Below, in pieces: positions 8,889-18,240 of a stretch of 49,536 nt of DNA (position 1 is its first letter; each line of letters starts with the position of its first letter). The notes under the pieces are model-generated. The model was not told the origin of the DNA. It saw only the letters and a program-made list of their open reading frames with translations, and did not search any database. A program made the position numbers and the translations under genes. Location of the stretch: NCBI GenBank assembly GCA_945874455.1, contig CAMCHO010000008.1:1-49536 (forward strand), given 5' to 3'. The DNA is from Opitutus sp. GAS368 (GTDB taxonomy: Bacteria > Verrucomicrobiota > Verrucomicrobiia > Opitutales > Opitutaceae).

Positions 8889-11285
8889 ATGACACGCCTT
8901 GGTTTGCTTCGCGCTCTGGTTGTTCTGCTCACGACTTCGACGTTTCTTTTGCCAGCAGCCGAATTTTACGTCGCCCCGCAAGGCGATGACGCGAGTCCGG
9001 GTAGCCACGAACATCCGTTCGCGACGTTGGAGCGTGCGCGGGATGCCGTGCGCGCACTCAGCGCGGCGAAGACGTATCCCGCCGAGGGCGTCACGGTTTG
9101 GATCCGAGGTGGTGTGTATCAACGCAATCATTCCTTCGATCTCGATGCGCGTGATTCCGGCCAACGCGGCGCGCCCGTCGTCTATGCCGCCAGGGCCGGA
9201 GAGACGGTGCGCCTCGTCGGCGGGCGCACGGTGCCGGCGTCGCGGTTTCGTCCGGTGGTGGACCGCGTTTTTTTAGATCGCGTCAGCAGTCGCGCCGCGC
9301 GACGGCACCTGTTGCAGGTGGATTTGAAAGCGTTGGGCATTACGGATTATGGCGAGCTGATTCCGGTGCATGCGGTGGACTTCGGTTCCAACACCCACTA
9401 CGTGCCTGCGCCGCTGGAATTGTTCATCGACGGGAAAGCGGCGACGTTGGCCCGCTGGCCGAACCGCAATGACGCCGCGCCGATGCTGGGGTTGATCGAG
9501 AGCGCGGTGCAGGCCATGGTAAAAGATAACAAGGGCGGGGCGAAGGAGTATTCGACGATAATCTTAAAAGACGTGCCGACTAAACCTTGGGGAACCGAGG
9601 GGAACGGCGACTATCCCGCCTTGTTTCCGCAGCAGGCGATGTCGCATCTGAGCCAGTGGGGAGCTGTCGATGACGCCTATGTCGTCGGCGGTTTGGTCCG
9701 GGCCTACGCGCACACGAGTCGAAAAATCGGCGCGATCGACGCCAAGCTGGGGACCGTGACATTCACGACTCCGATCCAAGTCTGGCCGACCTACCACGAC
9801 ATGGCGAAGTGGTTCTATTTTTCCAATCTCCCGCAGGAACTCGATGTGCCGGGCGAGTATTATCTTGATCGAAAGACCGGCGTGCTGACGCTGTATCCGA
9901 CTGCCGGATTCAACGAGCAGTCGGAGGTCGTGGTGTCGATGCTCAACGACGTACTCGTCGCGATGGAGGGTTGCTCCCACGTGCGGCTGCGTGGACTCAC
10001 CTTGGAAGCCACGCGTACGAGCGCTGTCTACATCGAGCGTGGTGAGGACAACATCGTCGAGCGCTGCGTCATTCGAAACACCGGGATCGCAGGCGCACAG
10101 ATCGGTTTCGGTTGGGACACCGGCTTGCCCGGTGAATGGGCAGCGCAAGTCTCGCGTGGCGTCGCCGCTCCGCCCGAAATCGTGGCCGCTGGCACCGGCA
10201 ATCCGCTCCCGCGGCTCCCTGGCTCGTATCGTCATGTGCTCTGCACGGGGATGGAGCGCCTGCCGAATCGCCTCCCGGGCGCGACGGCATTGGATCGTCA
10301 AGGCGGGCGGGGCAACGGTCTCGATAGCTGCACAATCTACGGTACCGGAATCGGCGGAGTGATTCTCGGCGGCGGTGATCGCAAGACGCTGACGCCGGCG
10401 GGGAATTTTGTGCGCAATTGCGACATCTCCCGCACCGACCGCCGCGTGCATATGTATGCCGAGGCCGTGGTCGTGGACGGGTGCGGCAATCTCGTGGAAG
10501 GAAACTATCTCCACGATAACTACGGCGGGCTGCTCTACTTCCTCGGCAACGATCACCTCATCCAGTTCAACGAGATTTGTCGCGGCCTGACCGCGTCCAA
10601 GGACGGCGGAGTCGTCGAGACGCGGCAGAATCCGAGCATGCTCGGCAACCGGATTCGCTTTAATTATTTCCACCACAACGAGCGGGGCAGTCCCGACCAC
10701 AACGCGCAGAACTGCACGATCTACCTCGATAACGGCACCCACGGCGTGGAAATCTTCGGCAACGTCTTTTTCCGCAACATTGGCCGCACCGTCGCACCGT
10801 GGAGTCGCGCGCAGATCGGCGTCACCGGGGGACACGACCACGTGATCGCCAACAATCTCTTCATCGACAATCCCGGAGTGAAGATCAACGACGGCGGCGA
10901 TTTCGAGAAGACGCGGCAGACCTTCCAGGCGAGCGCGAACATGCTGGCGAAAGATGTCGATGTGACCGCGCCACCGTATTCGACCCGCTATCCCGCGTTC
11001 GCAAAAACCTACGTCGGAGTAGGGGTGAACAACGATCCGACCACGCCGCTCACCAATCGCGTTTTCAACAACGCCCTCATCGGCAACAACGAGGGCGTCG
11101 GTCCGAGCCGTTACCCCGATCAGGACTACCGTCACCACAACGTGGAGATCGACACCGATCCCGGCTTCGTCGACGAGGCCGCGGGCAACTTCGCTCTTCG
11201 CCCCGACTCGCGCGTGTTCAGGGAAATCCCCGGCTTCGAGCCGATCCCCTTCGAAAAAATGCAACGCGCCCACACCCTGCGATGA
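8889..11285 (+). CDS. Secreted right-handed parallel beta-helix protein, putative glycoside hydrolase or lyase
   Basis: 798-aa protein with a signal peptide (MTRLGLLRALVVLLTTSTFL..., cut before EFYVAP). The start of the mature chain (FYVAPQGDDASPGS, PFATLERARDAVRAL) is the hallmark of secreted beta-helix carbohydrate-active proteins. Repeated Asn/Gly/His turns at about 360-680 (e.g. GNLVEGNYLHDNYGGLLYF, HDHVIANNLFIDNPG) are the helix coils. The overall layout recalls beta-helix families such as GH141 or GH120, but I cannot assign a family without a profile search, and lyase activity is also possible. ATG at 8889; a 99-nt gap separates it from the esterase gene. Its stop overlaps a short downstream reading frame. 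Confidence 0.82.
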   Translation: MTRLGLLRALVVLLTTSTFLLPAAEFYVAPQGDDASPGSHEHPFATLERARDAVRALSAAKTYPAEGVTVWIRGGVYQRNHSFDLDARDSGQRGAPVVYAARAGETVRLVGGRTVPASRFRPVVDRVFLDRVSSRAARRHLLQVDLKALGITDYGELIPVHAVDFGSNTHYVPAPLELFIDGKAATLARWPNRNDAAPMLGLIESAVQAMVKDNKGGAKEYSTIILKDVPTKPWGTEGNGDYPALFPQQAMSHLSQWGAVDDAYVVGGLVRAYAHTSRKIGAIDAKLGTVTFTTPIQVWPTYHDMAKWFYFSNLPQELDVPGEYYLDRKTGVLTLYPTAGFNEQSEVVVSMLNDVLVAMEGCSHVRLRGLTLEATRTSAVYIERGEDNIVERCVIRNTGIAGAQIGFGWDTGLPGEWAAQVSRGVAAPPEIVAAGTGNPLPRLPGSYRHVLCTGMERLPNRLPGATALDRQGGRGNGLDSCTIYGTGIGGVILGGGDRKTLTPAGNFVRNCDISRTDRRVHMYAEAVVVDGCGNLVEGNYLHDNYGGLLYFLGNDHLIQFNEICRGLTASKDGGVVETRQNPSMLGNRIRFNYFHHNERGSPDHNAQNCTIYLDNGTHGVEIFGNVFFRNIGRTVAPWSRAQIGVTGGHDHVIANNLFIDNPGVKINDGGDFEKTRQTFQASANMLAKDVDVTAPPYSTRYPAFAKTYVGVGVNNDPTTPLTNRVFNNALIGNNEGVGPSRYPDQDYRHHNVEIDTDPGFVDEAAGNFALRPDSRVFREIPGFEPIPFEKMQRAHTLR

Positions 11286-11482
11286 AACACCGCCGCGCGG
11301 TCCTGGTTATTCCGTTGATCGTTTCGCCTTCACTGGAAGCCGAAGACATCGCACTCCAAATAATCCGTGAGCGGATTGAGTGCTTTGATACGATCGTGGA
11401 GGCACTGGCGAAATTCATTGCCGAAGCGCGGCCCGTCGGCGGCAATGGAGCTACCCTCCCCCTCACCCTTCGGAATATCTGA
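11282..11482 (+). CDS. Possible short reading frame, unknown
   Basis: A 66-aa frame whose ATG overlaps the stop of the beta-helix gene (ATGA). It begins with a basic, then hydrophobic segment (MKHRRAVLVIPLIVSPSLEA) that could be the remains of a signal peptide, and ends after 66 residues with no recognised domain. The opposite strand is also open here. It directly precedes a truncated ThuA domain, so this may be the start of a gene that has decayed rather than a functional peptide. I do not recognise it. Confidence 0.25.
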   Translation: MKHRRAVLVIPLIVSPSLEAEDIALQIIRERIECFDTIVEALAKFIAEARPVGGNGATLPLTLRNI

Positions 11483-11516
11483 GGCAAGGAAAGCTCCCTG
11501 AAACTCCGATTTCCCT

Positions 11517-11975
11517 ATGTATATTCCCCGACTCCGTTCCCTCCTCCAACTGACGACGTTCGCTAGCGCGATGGTCTCAGTCGGAAGTGGCCATGGAGCG
11601 CAGCACGAATTCTTGGTCGAGACGCGCGCCGACCACCCCATCCTGCGCGGCCTCCCCGAAAAATGGCTGCACGCAAAGGAGGAGTTCTCTCACGGGCTCC
11701 GTGGCCCCGCGGAAAACGTCACCGTGCTCGCCTCCGCGCTCTCCGACAAAACCAACGAGCAAGAGCCGATGCTTATGGTGATTCCGTTCGGCCAAGGCCG
11801 CGTCTTCCACACGGCGCGTGGCCATGCGGTTGATGCGGTGAACGGTCTCGGTTTCCAAGTGACGTTCGCCCCCGGCGTCGAATGGTCTGCTACGGGCCAC
11901 GTCACCCTGCCCTCGCCGCAGTCCGGCGAACGTTCCCCCATCAACGTGTCCGTGCGCACTGTATCCGCCCGCTGA
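11517..11975 (+). pseudogene. N-terminally truncated ThuA-like domain protein
   Basis: 152 aa. From about residue 24 the sequence follows the C-terminal half of ThuA-like (class I glutamine amidotransferase-like) proteins of planctomycetes and verrucomicrobia: GHGAQHEFLVETRADHPILR, GLPEKWLHAKEE, LRGPAENVTVLASA, EPMLMVIPFGQGRVFHT, and WSATGHVTLP at the end. Family members are usually 250-300 aa, so the first half, which carries the Rossmann core, is missing. The first 23 residues (MYIPRLRSLLQLTTFASAMV) are not ThuA-like. Several usually conserved positions differ (SHGLRGP, GHAVDAVN). Most likely a decaying gene fragment; a short expressed protein cannot be excluded. Confidence 0.65.
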
Positions 11976-12004
11976 CGCATCTCCCGTCCACCCGAAAAAA
12001 TCCC

Positions 12005-14680
12005 ATGCGTTTACGCTCTTTCTCTTTCCTCGCCCTAGCCCTCGCCCTCGCTGGTGCGGCCCAGGCCGCCGAGCCCCCGCGCCTCCCGCCGATGCCATCG
12101 CCGCCGTATCTGCCCGCGAACGAGAGCCTGAAACTCTTCGAACTGCCGCCGGGCTATCACCTCGAACTGGTCTTGAGTGAACCGCTCATCGCGGAGCCCG
12201 TCGTCACTGCCTTCGATGGCAATGGCCGCATGTTTGTAGCCGAGATGCGTTCCTACATGAAAGATATCGACGCGACGGACGAGAAAGCCCCCGTCAGCCG
12301 CGTCTCGATGCACTGGTCGTCGCAAGGCAACGGCATCTTCGATCGCCACTCGGTGTTCATCGACCGCCTCATGTTGCCGCGCATCCTGCTCCCTTTGCGC
12401 GACAGCCTCCTCGTGCAAGAGACGGACACCAACGATATCTATGAATACCGCGACACCGACGGCGATGGCATCGCTGACGACAAGAAACTCTTCTACGCCG
12501 GAGGTCCGCGCCAAGGAAACCTCGAGCACCAGCCGAGCGGCCTCATCTGGTCCACCGACAACTGGCTCTATACGACCTACAATGCCTATCGTATCCGCTG
12601 GACTCCCACAGGCATCATCAAAGAACCCACCGCGCCCAACGGCGGCCAGTGGGGTCTGACGCAGGACGACTCCGGCAAGCCTTGGATCGTCAACGCGGGA
12701 GGCGAGCTCGGCCCGATCAATTTTCAGCAGCCGATCGTCTATGGTGCGTTCAAATTCCGCGACGAAGTCGCGCGCGACTACAAGGAGGTCTGGCCGCTCG
12801 TCCCGATTCCCGATGTGCAGGGCGGCACGAACCGCTTCCGCCCCGTCGAGAAAACCCTCAACCATATCACCGCCGCCTGTGGCGCCGACGTCTACCGCGG
12901 GGATCGCCTGCCTGCCGATCTCGCGGGTGATTTACTTTACTGCGAACCTGTTGGTCGACTCATCCGACGCACGAAAATCGACGTGAAGGATGGCCTCACC
13001 ACGTTGCGCAACGCTTACGAAAAATCCGAGTTCATCCGATCCTCCGATCCGTATTTTCGCCCCGTCAACCTCGTCACCGGCCCCGACGGCACACTCTACA
13101 TCACCGACATGTATCGCGGCATCATTCAGGAGGGCAACTGGACCAAAGCGGGCTCCTACCTCCGGACCGTGATCCAGCAATACTCCCTCGACAAGAACGT
13201 CGGCGGCGGCCGCATCTGGCGGCTCGTCCACGACAGCGCGAAGCCGGGCCCCGCGCCGCGCCTGCTCGACGAAACTCCCGCGCAACTCGTCACCCACTTG
13301 GCGCACCCGAACGGCTGGTGGCGCGACACCGCGCAAAAGCTCCTCGTCCTCGCGCAGGACAAATCCGTCGCGCCCGCACTCAAGGCGATGGCCCGCACCC
13401 ACGCCAACCCGCTCGCTCGCGTGCACGCACTCTGGACGCTCGAGGGCCTCGGCGCCCTCGACGCCGATCTCGTCCGCGAAAAATTCAAGGACGCGAGCAC
13501 GCCCGTGCGCGTCGCCGCCCTCCGCACCACCGAGTCGCTCGTCAAGCAGGGCGACCGCGAACTGCCCGCCGACGTTCTCGCGCTCGTGAAAGACGTTGAT
13601 CCCGCCGTGGTGATCCAGGCGATGATGACTGCTGACCTGCTCAAACTGCCGGAGGCCAAGGCGCTCATCCAGAAGACCGCCGTCACCGGCTCGTCCGTCG
13701 CCATCAAGGAAATCGGCGCGCAGCTCCTCAACCCGCTCTCCTCGCAAATTGCCGCCGGCTACAGTGGCACCGAGAAAACTCGGCTGGAGCGGGGTAAGCA
13801 AATTTACATGGAGCTTTGCTTCGCCTGCCATGGCGTCGACGGCAAGGGCACGCCGACCGAGATCAAGGATATCACGCTGGCGCCCCCTCTCGCGGGTTCC
13901 GCGACGGCGCAGGGCCATCGTGACCTCACCGTAAGTGCCGTGCTCTTTGGCGTCGCCGGTCCGATTGAGGGGCGCAACTACGAGGCGGCCATGATCCCGA
14001 TGGGCGCCAACGACGATGAGTGGATCGCAGCCGTCGTCTCCTACATTCGCACCGCTTTCAGCAACGGCGCCTCGACCGTCGATGCCAAGGACGTCGCTCG
14101 CGTCCGCGCCGCCAATCCCCGGCGCACCGATCCCTGGACGCTCGACACCCTCCGTCCGCTGCACGCCCAGCCGCTGTCGAATCGCGCCGCGTGGACATTC
14201 ACCTCCAACCGCGCGCGCAAGACGGAACCCGTCACCGCCTCACCCGCGAAGGCGATCGCGACGACGACGGCGACCACGGCCAGCACGATTCCGCCGACTC
14301 CCGCGCCGATCATCTATGCCACCGGCTCAACCAAACTCCCGCTGACGGTTGAGAAAGGCCAGACCGCGAGCGCTTGGGTCCAAATCGAGCTCCCTGAGCC
14401 CGCCACCCTTTCGGAGGTTCGGCTCGGCAGTTCCAAGTCCCCGAACAACTACATCCGCGCATGCGACATTACACTCTCCGAGGACGGCACCCATTGGGGC
14501 AGTCCCGTCGTCAGCGGTAAGAGCGCCGCGCCGATCCTTGAGCTGAGTTTTCCACCCACCCGCGCAAAATTCGTCCGTATCACATCTTCGGATTCAAGCA
14601 AAAATTGGAGCTGGGCACTGGACAACGTGGTCCTCTTCACGCCGGCGATCTCTCCAAGCCAGAGCAGGACTAATCGTTGA
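12005..14680 (+). CDS. PVC-type membrane-bound dehydrogenase with HEAT repeats, cytochrome c and discoidin domain
   Basis: 891-aa secreted protein. The ATG at 12005 opens a signal peptide (MRLRSFSFLALALALAGAAQ, then AAEPP). Residues about 35-430 form the PVC-type sugar-dehydrogenase-like beta-propeller (FELPPGYHLELVLSEPLIAE, FDGNGRMFVAEMRSY, GPDGTLYITDMYRG). HEAT-like repeats follow at about 440-580. A single cytochrome c site CFACHG (Cys605, Cys608, His609) sits at about 590-690. A C-terminal F5/8-type C (discoidin) domain, about 750-885, should bind carbohydrate. The family is typical of planctomycetes and verrucomicrobia; its substrates are mostly unproven, but periplasmic sugar or alcohol oxidation with electrons passed to heme c is the usual proposal. 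Placement among polysaccharide esterases fits. Confidence 0.88.
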   Translation: MRLRSFSFLALALALAGAAQAAEPPRLPPMPSPPYLPANESLKLFELPPGYHLELVLSEPLIAEPVVTAFDGNGRMFVAEMRSYMKDIDATDEKAPVSRVSMHWSSQGNGIFDRHSVFIDRLMLPRILLPLRDSLLVQETDTNDIYEYRDTDGDGIADDKKLFYAGGPRQGNLEHQPSGLIWSTDNWLYTTYNAYRIRWTPTGIIKEPTAPNGGQWGLTQDDSGKPWIVNAGGELGPINFQQPIVYGAFKFRDEVARDYKEVWPLVPIPDVQGGTNRFRPVEKTLNHITAACGADVYRGDRLPADLAGDLLYCEPVGRLIRRTKIDVKDGLTTLRNAYEKSEFIRSSDPYFRPVNLVTGPDGTLYITDMYRGIIQEGNWTKAGSYLRTVIQQYSLDKNVGGGRIWRLVHDSAKPGPAPRLLDETPAQLVTHLAHPNGWWRDTAQKLLVLAQDKSVAPALKAMARTHANPLARVHALWTLEGLGALDADLVREKFKDASTPVRVAALRTTESLVKQGDRELPADVLALVKDVDPAVVIQAMMTADLLKLPEAKALIQKTAVTGSSVAIKEIGAQLLNPLSSQIAAGYSGTEKTRLERGKQIYMELCFACHGVDGKGTPTEIKDITLAPPLAGSATAQGHRDLTVSAVLFGVAGPIEGRNYEAAMIPMGANDDEWIAAVVSYIRTAFSNGASTVDAKDVARVRAANPRRTDPWTLDTLRPLHAQPLSNRAAWTFTSNRARKTEPVTASPAKAIATTTATTASTIPPTPAPIIYATGSTKLPLTVEKGQTASAWVQIELPEPATLSEVRLGSSKSPNNYIRACDITLSEDGTHWGSPVVSGKSAAPILELSFPPTRAKFVRITSSDSSKNWSWALDNVVLFTPAISPSQSRTNR

Positions 14681-15021
14681 AACCCGCCCGCACTCTCCTC
14701 CCGGTTCTTATGTGCGCGCCCCCCGTAGCGCTCCACGCTGACGAATCCGACCGAACACGGCTGGCGCAAGGGTCGCGGCCCTTGCTGCGCGCCGTGCCGG
14801 ATTTCCAGAACTCAGTCGACCGCACGCCGCTGACGTCCTGGAGCCAGCCCTACACGAACGAGCAAAGAGTCGGCCGTAGCGCGAGCTGCTGTCACCTCCT
14901 GAACCTAGGCTACGATCACCACACGCAGTTAACAGGGGATCCCCGCCGGTTCACGTTCACCGGCCGTACCGGCGATCCGCAATGGCTGAAGCGCGACGAC
15001 CGCGGGCGCTGGTCGGTGTGA
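14677..15021 (+). CDS. Short unknown reading frame with signal peptide, probable remnant
   Basis: 114 aa from a TTG that overlaps the stop of the PVC dehydrogenase gene. It starts with a convincing signal peptide (MKPARTLLPVLMCAPPVALH, cut after AD) but the remainder (e.g. PLLRAVPDFQNSVDRTPLTS, then DPQWLKRDDRGRW) matches no family I know and ends abruptly. The coupled start and export signal argue that a secreted protein once began here. The short length and the following 169 nt without a gene suggest truncation. Confidence 0.35.
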   Translation: MKPARTLLPVLMCAPPVALHADESDRTRLAQGSRPLLRAVPDFQNSVDRTPLTSWSQPYTNEQRVGRSASCCHLLNLGYDHHTQLTGDPRRFTFTGRTGDPQWLKRDDRGRWSV

Positions 15022-15190
15022 GTACGCGTTCGAGCGCGGTCGTCATGGCGTTGAATCATTCTGCGCACGTGCTCGCGAGCGCCCGTGACTCGCTCGCTCA
15101 ACGTCTCCTCATGGTCTGCAAGCATCGCATGCTCGTTCAAGCCGTGGCTGCGCTCAGGCAGGTGGTGGTCACGAGGCGAAAAAAACCGAA
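15022..15190. other. Non-coding or degenerate spacer
   Basis: 169 nt between the short frame and the double esterase. No frame here has recognisable protein similarity. A poly-A/purine stretch (about 15177-15190) just before the ATG of the esterase may serve as a weak ribosome binding region. I see no promoter of confident consensus. Confidence 0.3.
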
Positions 15191-17335
15191 ATGAAAACCC
15201 TGATCACCCGCGCTCTTGTAATCCTCATCGTGACTGGGTCCTGCGCGCTGCGTGGGGTTGAGGTGGCCCCGCAATGTTTCGATCTGCAGGGCAAGAGTCT
15301 GGAGGCCGGTGAGGCGAACCGGACGTATCGGGAGCAAGCCAACCTCACCGTTTATCTGCCCGCACCGGGCACAAACACGAGCACCGCGTTGGTCGTTTTT
15401 CCCGGCGGCGGTTATCGCGGCCATGACATCCGCCAACACGTCGAGGCAAACGCCGCCTACTTCGTGCCCAGGGGCATTGCGGTGATTGGGTTGAGATATC
15501 GGGTGGCTCAACCGGGCGTCGAAGTCACCGAAGCGACGGTGGCCAAGGCCTTGGCGGATGCAGAGCAGGCCTTGCGCCTCGTGCGCAATCGTGCGGCCGA
15601 GTGGCGCCTCGACCCGAAACGTATCGGCGTCCTGGGATTCTCGGCCGGATCTCATCTGGCCCTTACCCTCGCAGGCCATTTTGATCGCGGCGAACCTCAG
15701 TCGGAAGATCCGATCCTGCGGGAGAGCTGCCGGCCGGACTTCATTGTCGCGCTCTGCCCTTCTCCACGCGGGCAACAGGCGAGCGATTTCAAATTTAGCC
15801 GCCAATCGCCGCCCGTATTTATAGCGACCGCGAAAGATGATAAAGTCGCCCCGAGCGTATTCACCGTCGGCATTGCGGAGTCGCTGCGAACCTTGTCGGT
15901 GCCCGTGGAGGTGCACCTCTACCCCGCTGGCGGGCACAGGGCGTTTCATGCGGATCAGACCACCGCAGCGTCCCATTGGCCGGACCGGTTTCTTCCGTGG
16001 TTAAGATCTTTGAGATCTCCGGCCGCTCAAGCTGCGAGTACTCCAGTGCAGCTCAACACGTGGATCAAAACAGAGAGCGACCATCCGGACGCGATCTATG
16101 AACTCGGCGAGACCGCGGTGTTTCGCGTAACCCTGGCCGACCACGCTCCACGCTTGCCCGCCGAACTCTCGTGGACGCTGACGCTCGACGGGGCGACGGT
16201 TTTGGGAAAAGGCACCCTCTCGCTCAAGTCCGGCGCGGCCACAGTCCAGGGAACGCTCGACCAACCCGGCGTGCTGCAACTCAGGGTGACGCCGGTCGTC
16301 GTCGCAGACCAGGCAACACTCGGCTCCGGCATGGCCGCGGCCGCCTTCGCACCCGACCACATTGCGCCCACCACGAAACTCCCCGCTGACTTCGAGGAGT
16401 TCTGGAACGTGCAGAAAGCAGCGCTGGCGAAAATCCCCGTCGACGCGAAAATCAGTCCGGTTGCGCAGGAGAATCCCCACGTCGAACTCTTCGAGGTGAG
16501 TTTCGCGAACATCGACGGCCGCCGGTCGCACGGTTACCTCGCCAAGCCCAAGGGTGCCTCTTCGCTACCCATTATGATATCGCAGCCGGGCATGGGCGTG
16601 CACCCAAATGGCTTGAAGGAATCCCGCTGGGTCATCGGCAATGCGGTCCTGGGGTTTCTCGCGCTCGATATGAGCGCGCATGACATGCCCATGGAGCGAA
16701 CATCCGAGGATGAAGCCCGGTGGAAAAAATACATGGGTTATCCGTATATCGGCAGCGACGACCGCATGACCTACTATTACCGGCAGGTCTTCACCGGCAT
16801 GCTGCGTGGGATTGATTACATGACCTCGCGTCCCGATTGGAATCAACAGGCCGTCATCAGTTCGGGGGCCAGCCAAGGCGGCGGGCTCGCGCTGATCGCC
16901 GCCGCGCTCGATCCACGCATCACCGCCGTCGTGAGCGTCGCACCCGCGCTCGGCGAGCACACCGGCCCACTCCATGGCCGACCCGACGCCGCGCCCAGCA
17001 ACCTCATCATGGGCCCGGACAAGAAGACGCCCGATCTCAAAATCATCGCCGCCACCGCCTACTACGACACCTGCAACTTCGCCCGTTTCGTGAAGGTGCC
17101 GGTGCTCATGAGCAGCGGCCTGATCGACACGGCCTGTCCGCCGATGACTGTTCTCTCCATCTACAACACGCTCACCTGTCCGAAGCAGATCGATCTCGTT
17201 CCGCTCTTGGGCCACAATCGCAGCCGCTGGTTTGATAGCCTGCGGAACCGTTTTCTCGTCGAGCAGGCCGGCATCCCCGATCCCGCGACGAAACCGACCA
17301 CCGCGATCAACATGGGAGCTCCGATCCACCAATGA
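15191..17335 (+). CDS. Secreted double esterase: BD-FAE-like alpha/beta hydrolase fused to CE7-like acetyl xylan esterase
   Basis: 714-aa protein with signal peptide (MKTLITRALVILIVTGSCAL...). Domain 1 (about 30-275) is an alpha/beta hydrolase of the BD-FAE/esterase type: VVFPGGGYRGH oxyanion region, nucleophile Ser151 in GFSAGSH, AKDDKV acid loop, and a late His in YPAGGHRAFH. A beta-rich linker (about 285-385) may be an Ig-like module. Domain 2 (about 395-705) resembles the acetyl xylan esterase AXE1/cephalosporin deacetylase family (CE7): LPADFEEFWNVQKAAL entry, nucleophile Ser561 in SGASQGGGLAL, SGLIDTACPP acid loop, GHNR catalytic His. Two esterase sites in one chain suggest clearance of more than one ester substituent from xylan-like glycans. 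Its TGA overlaps the next gene's ATG. Confidence 0.87.
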   Translation: MKTLITRALVILIVTGSCALRGVEVAPQCFDLQGKSLEAGEANRTYREQANLTVYLPAPGTNTSTALVVFPGGGYRGHDIRQHVEANAAYFVPRGIAVIGLRYRVAQPGVEVTEATVAKALADAEQALRLVRNRAAEWRLDPKRIGVLGFSAGSHLALTLAGHFDRGEPQSEDPILRESCRPDFIVALCPSPRGQQASDFKFSRQSPPVFIATAKDDKVAPSVFTVGIAESLRTLSVPVEVHLYPAGGHRAFHADQTTAASHWPDRFLPWLRSLRSPAAQAASTPVQLNTWIKTESDHPDAIYELGETAVFRVTLADHAPRLPAELSWTLTLDGATVLGKGTLSLKSGAATVQGTLDQPGVLQLRVTPVVVADQATLGSGMAAAAFAPDHIAPTTKLPADFEEFWNVQKAALAKIPVDAKISPVAQENPHVELFEVSFANIDGRRSHGYLAKPKGASSLPIMISQPGMGVHPNGLKESRWVIGNAVLGFLALDMSAHDMPMERTSEDEARWKKYMGYPYIGSDDRMTYYYRQVFTGMLRGIDYMTSRPDWNQQAVISSGASQGGGLALIAAALDPRITAVVSVAPALGEHTGPLHGRPDAAPSNLIMGPDKKTPDLKIIAATAYYDTCNFARFVKVPVLMSSGLIDTACPPMTVLSIYNTLTCPKQIDLVPLLGHNRSRWFDSLRNRFLVEQAGIPDPATKPTTAINMGAPIHQ

Positions 17336-18165
17336 ACCTCCGTCGCTACCTCCTCGCCGCGCTGACACTCTTCCCGTTCGTCGCTCTCCACGCCGCCGAG
17401 CCGTTTCCTCACGAGAAGATCGATTACCCGGCCTTTGCGCTGCGCTCGGTGCCGATTGGCCATGGAAACGCGTTCGTGCTTTGCCCGGAGAAGCCCGCCG
17501 CCGGAAAGCCGTGGGTGTTGGCCCCCTCGTTTTACGACGTGCGGAATCCGGCGGTGGCGAACATGACCCGCACCCAGCTCACATTGGTCCGGCGCGGATT
17601 CCATGTGGTTTGCGCCAGTCCCAGTGTCGTTCTCGGCGCGCCCGATCCGCAGGGCGTTTGGGATTCCGTCTATCGGGAGATGACCGGGAAATACGGCCTG
17701 TCCCAACACGTCGCGCTGATGGGAGTGAGCCGCGAAGGTTTGCCCATGGCCCGCTGGGCTGCCGCGAATCCGGGAAAGGTATCGTGCCTCTATTTGGACA
17801 AGGCCGTGTGCGATTTCAAAAGCTGGCCGGGCGGCAAACTCGGTTTCGGCAAAGGCAGCCCAAAGGACTGGCAGAGTCTTCTCGAGGTCTATCGTTTCGC
17901 CTCCGAGGCGGAGGCCCTGGCATTCACGCAAAACCCCGTCGATCTCGCGCCGAAACTCGCCGCCGACAACGTCGCGATCATCTACCTCACCGGCGCGAAA
18001 GACGACGTGGTGCCTTACGCGGAAAACGGCGCGCGCATGAAAGCGCACTACGATACACTCGGCGGGACGTTCACCGTGATCCGGCGCGAAGCCGAAGGGC
18101 ATCACCCGCACGGCTTGGACGATCCGACGCCCGTGGTTGATTTCATCGCGAGCCACTCGCGCTGA
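17332..18165 (+). CDS. Secreted alpha/beta hydrolase
   Basis: 277 aa with signal peptide (MNLRRYLLAALTLFPFVALH, then AAE). It has an alpha/beta hydrolase layout with nucleophile candidate Ser133 in MGVSREGLPMARWAA. The nucleophile elbow reads GVSRE where GxSxG is usual, although a Gly follows one residue later. The acid loop is TGAKDDVVPY and the His is in EGHHPHGLDD. It is coupled to the double esterase by an ATGA overlap and ends the plus-strand island. It is probably another carbohydrate esterase or a related hydrolase. The substituted elbow residue raises doubt about full activity. Confidence 0.8.
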   Translation: MNLRRYLLAALTLFPFVALHAAEPFPHEKIDYPAFALRSVPIGHGNAFVLCPEKPAAGKPWVLAPSFYDVRNPAVANMTRTQLTLVRRGFHVVCASPSVVLGAPDPQGVWDSVYREMTGKYGLSQHVALMGVSREGLPMARWAAANPGKVSCLYLDKAVCDFKSWPGGKLGFGKGSPKDWQSLLEVYRFASEAEALAFTQNPVDLAPKLAADNVAIIYLTGAKDDVVPYAENGARMKAHYDTLGGTFTVIRREAEGHHPHGLDDPTPVVDFIASHSR

Positions 18166-18240
18166 TCAACGGTGCGATCCGCGAAGTTGTGCCGCGGCGC
18201 GGCACGCGCCGCCCCGCGGGCACACTTTCCGCAAACGCAC

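Noticed and set aside
9564-11273. 569-codon minus-strand frame opposite the beta-helix gene
   Set aside because: The plus-strand product has a signal peptide and family hallmarks. The antisense product has none.
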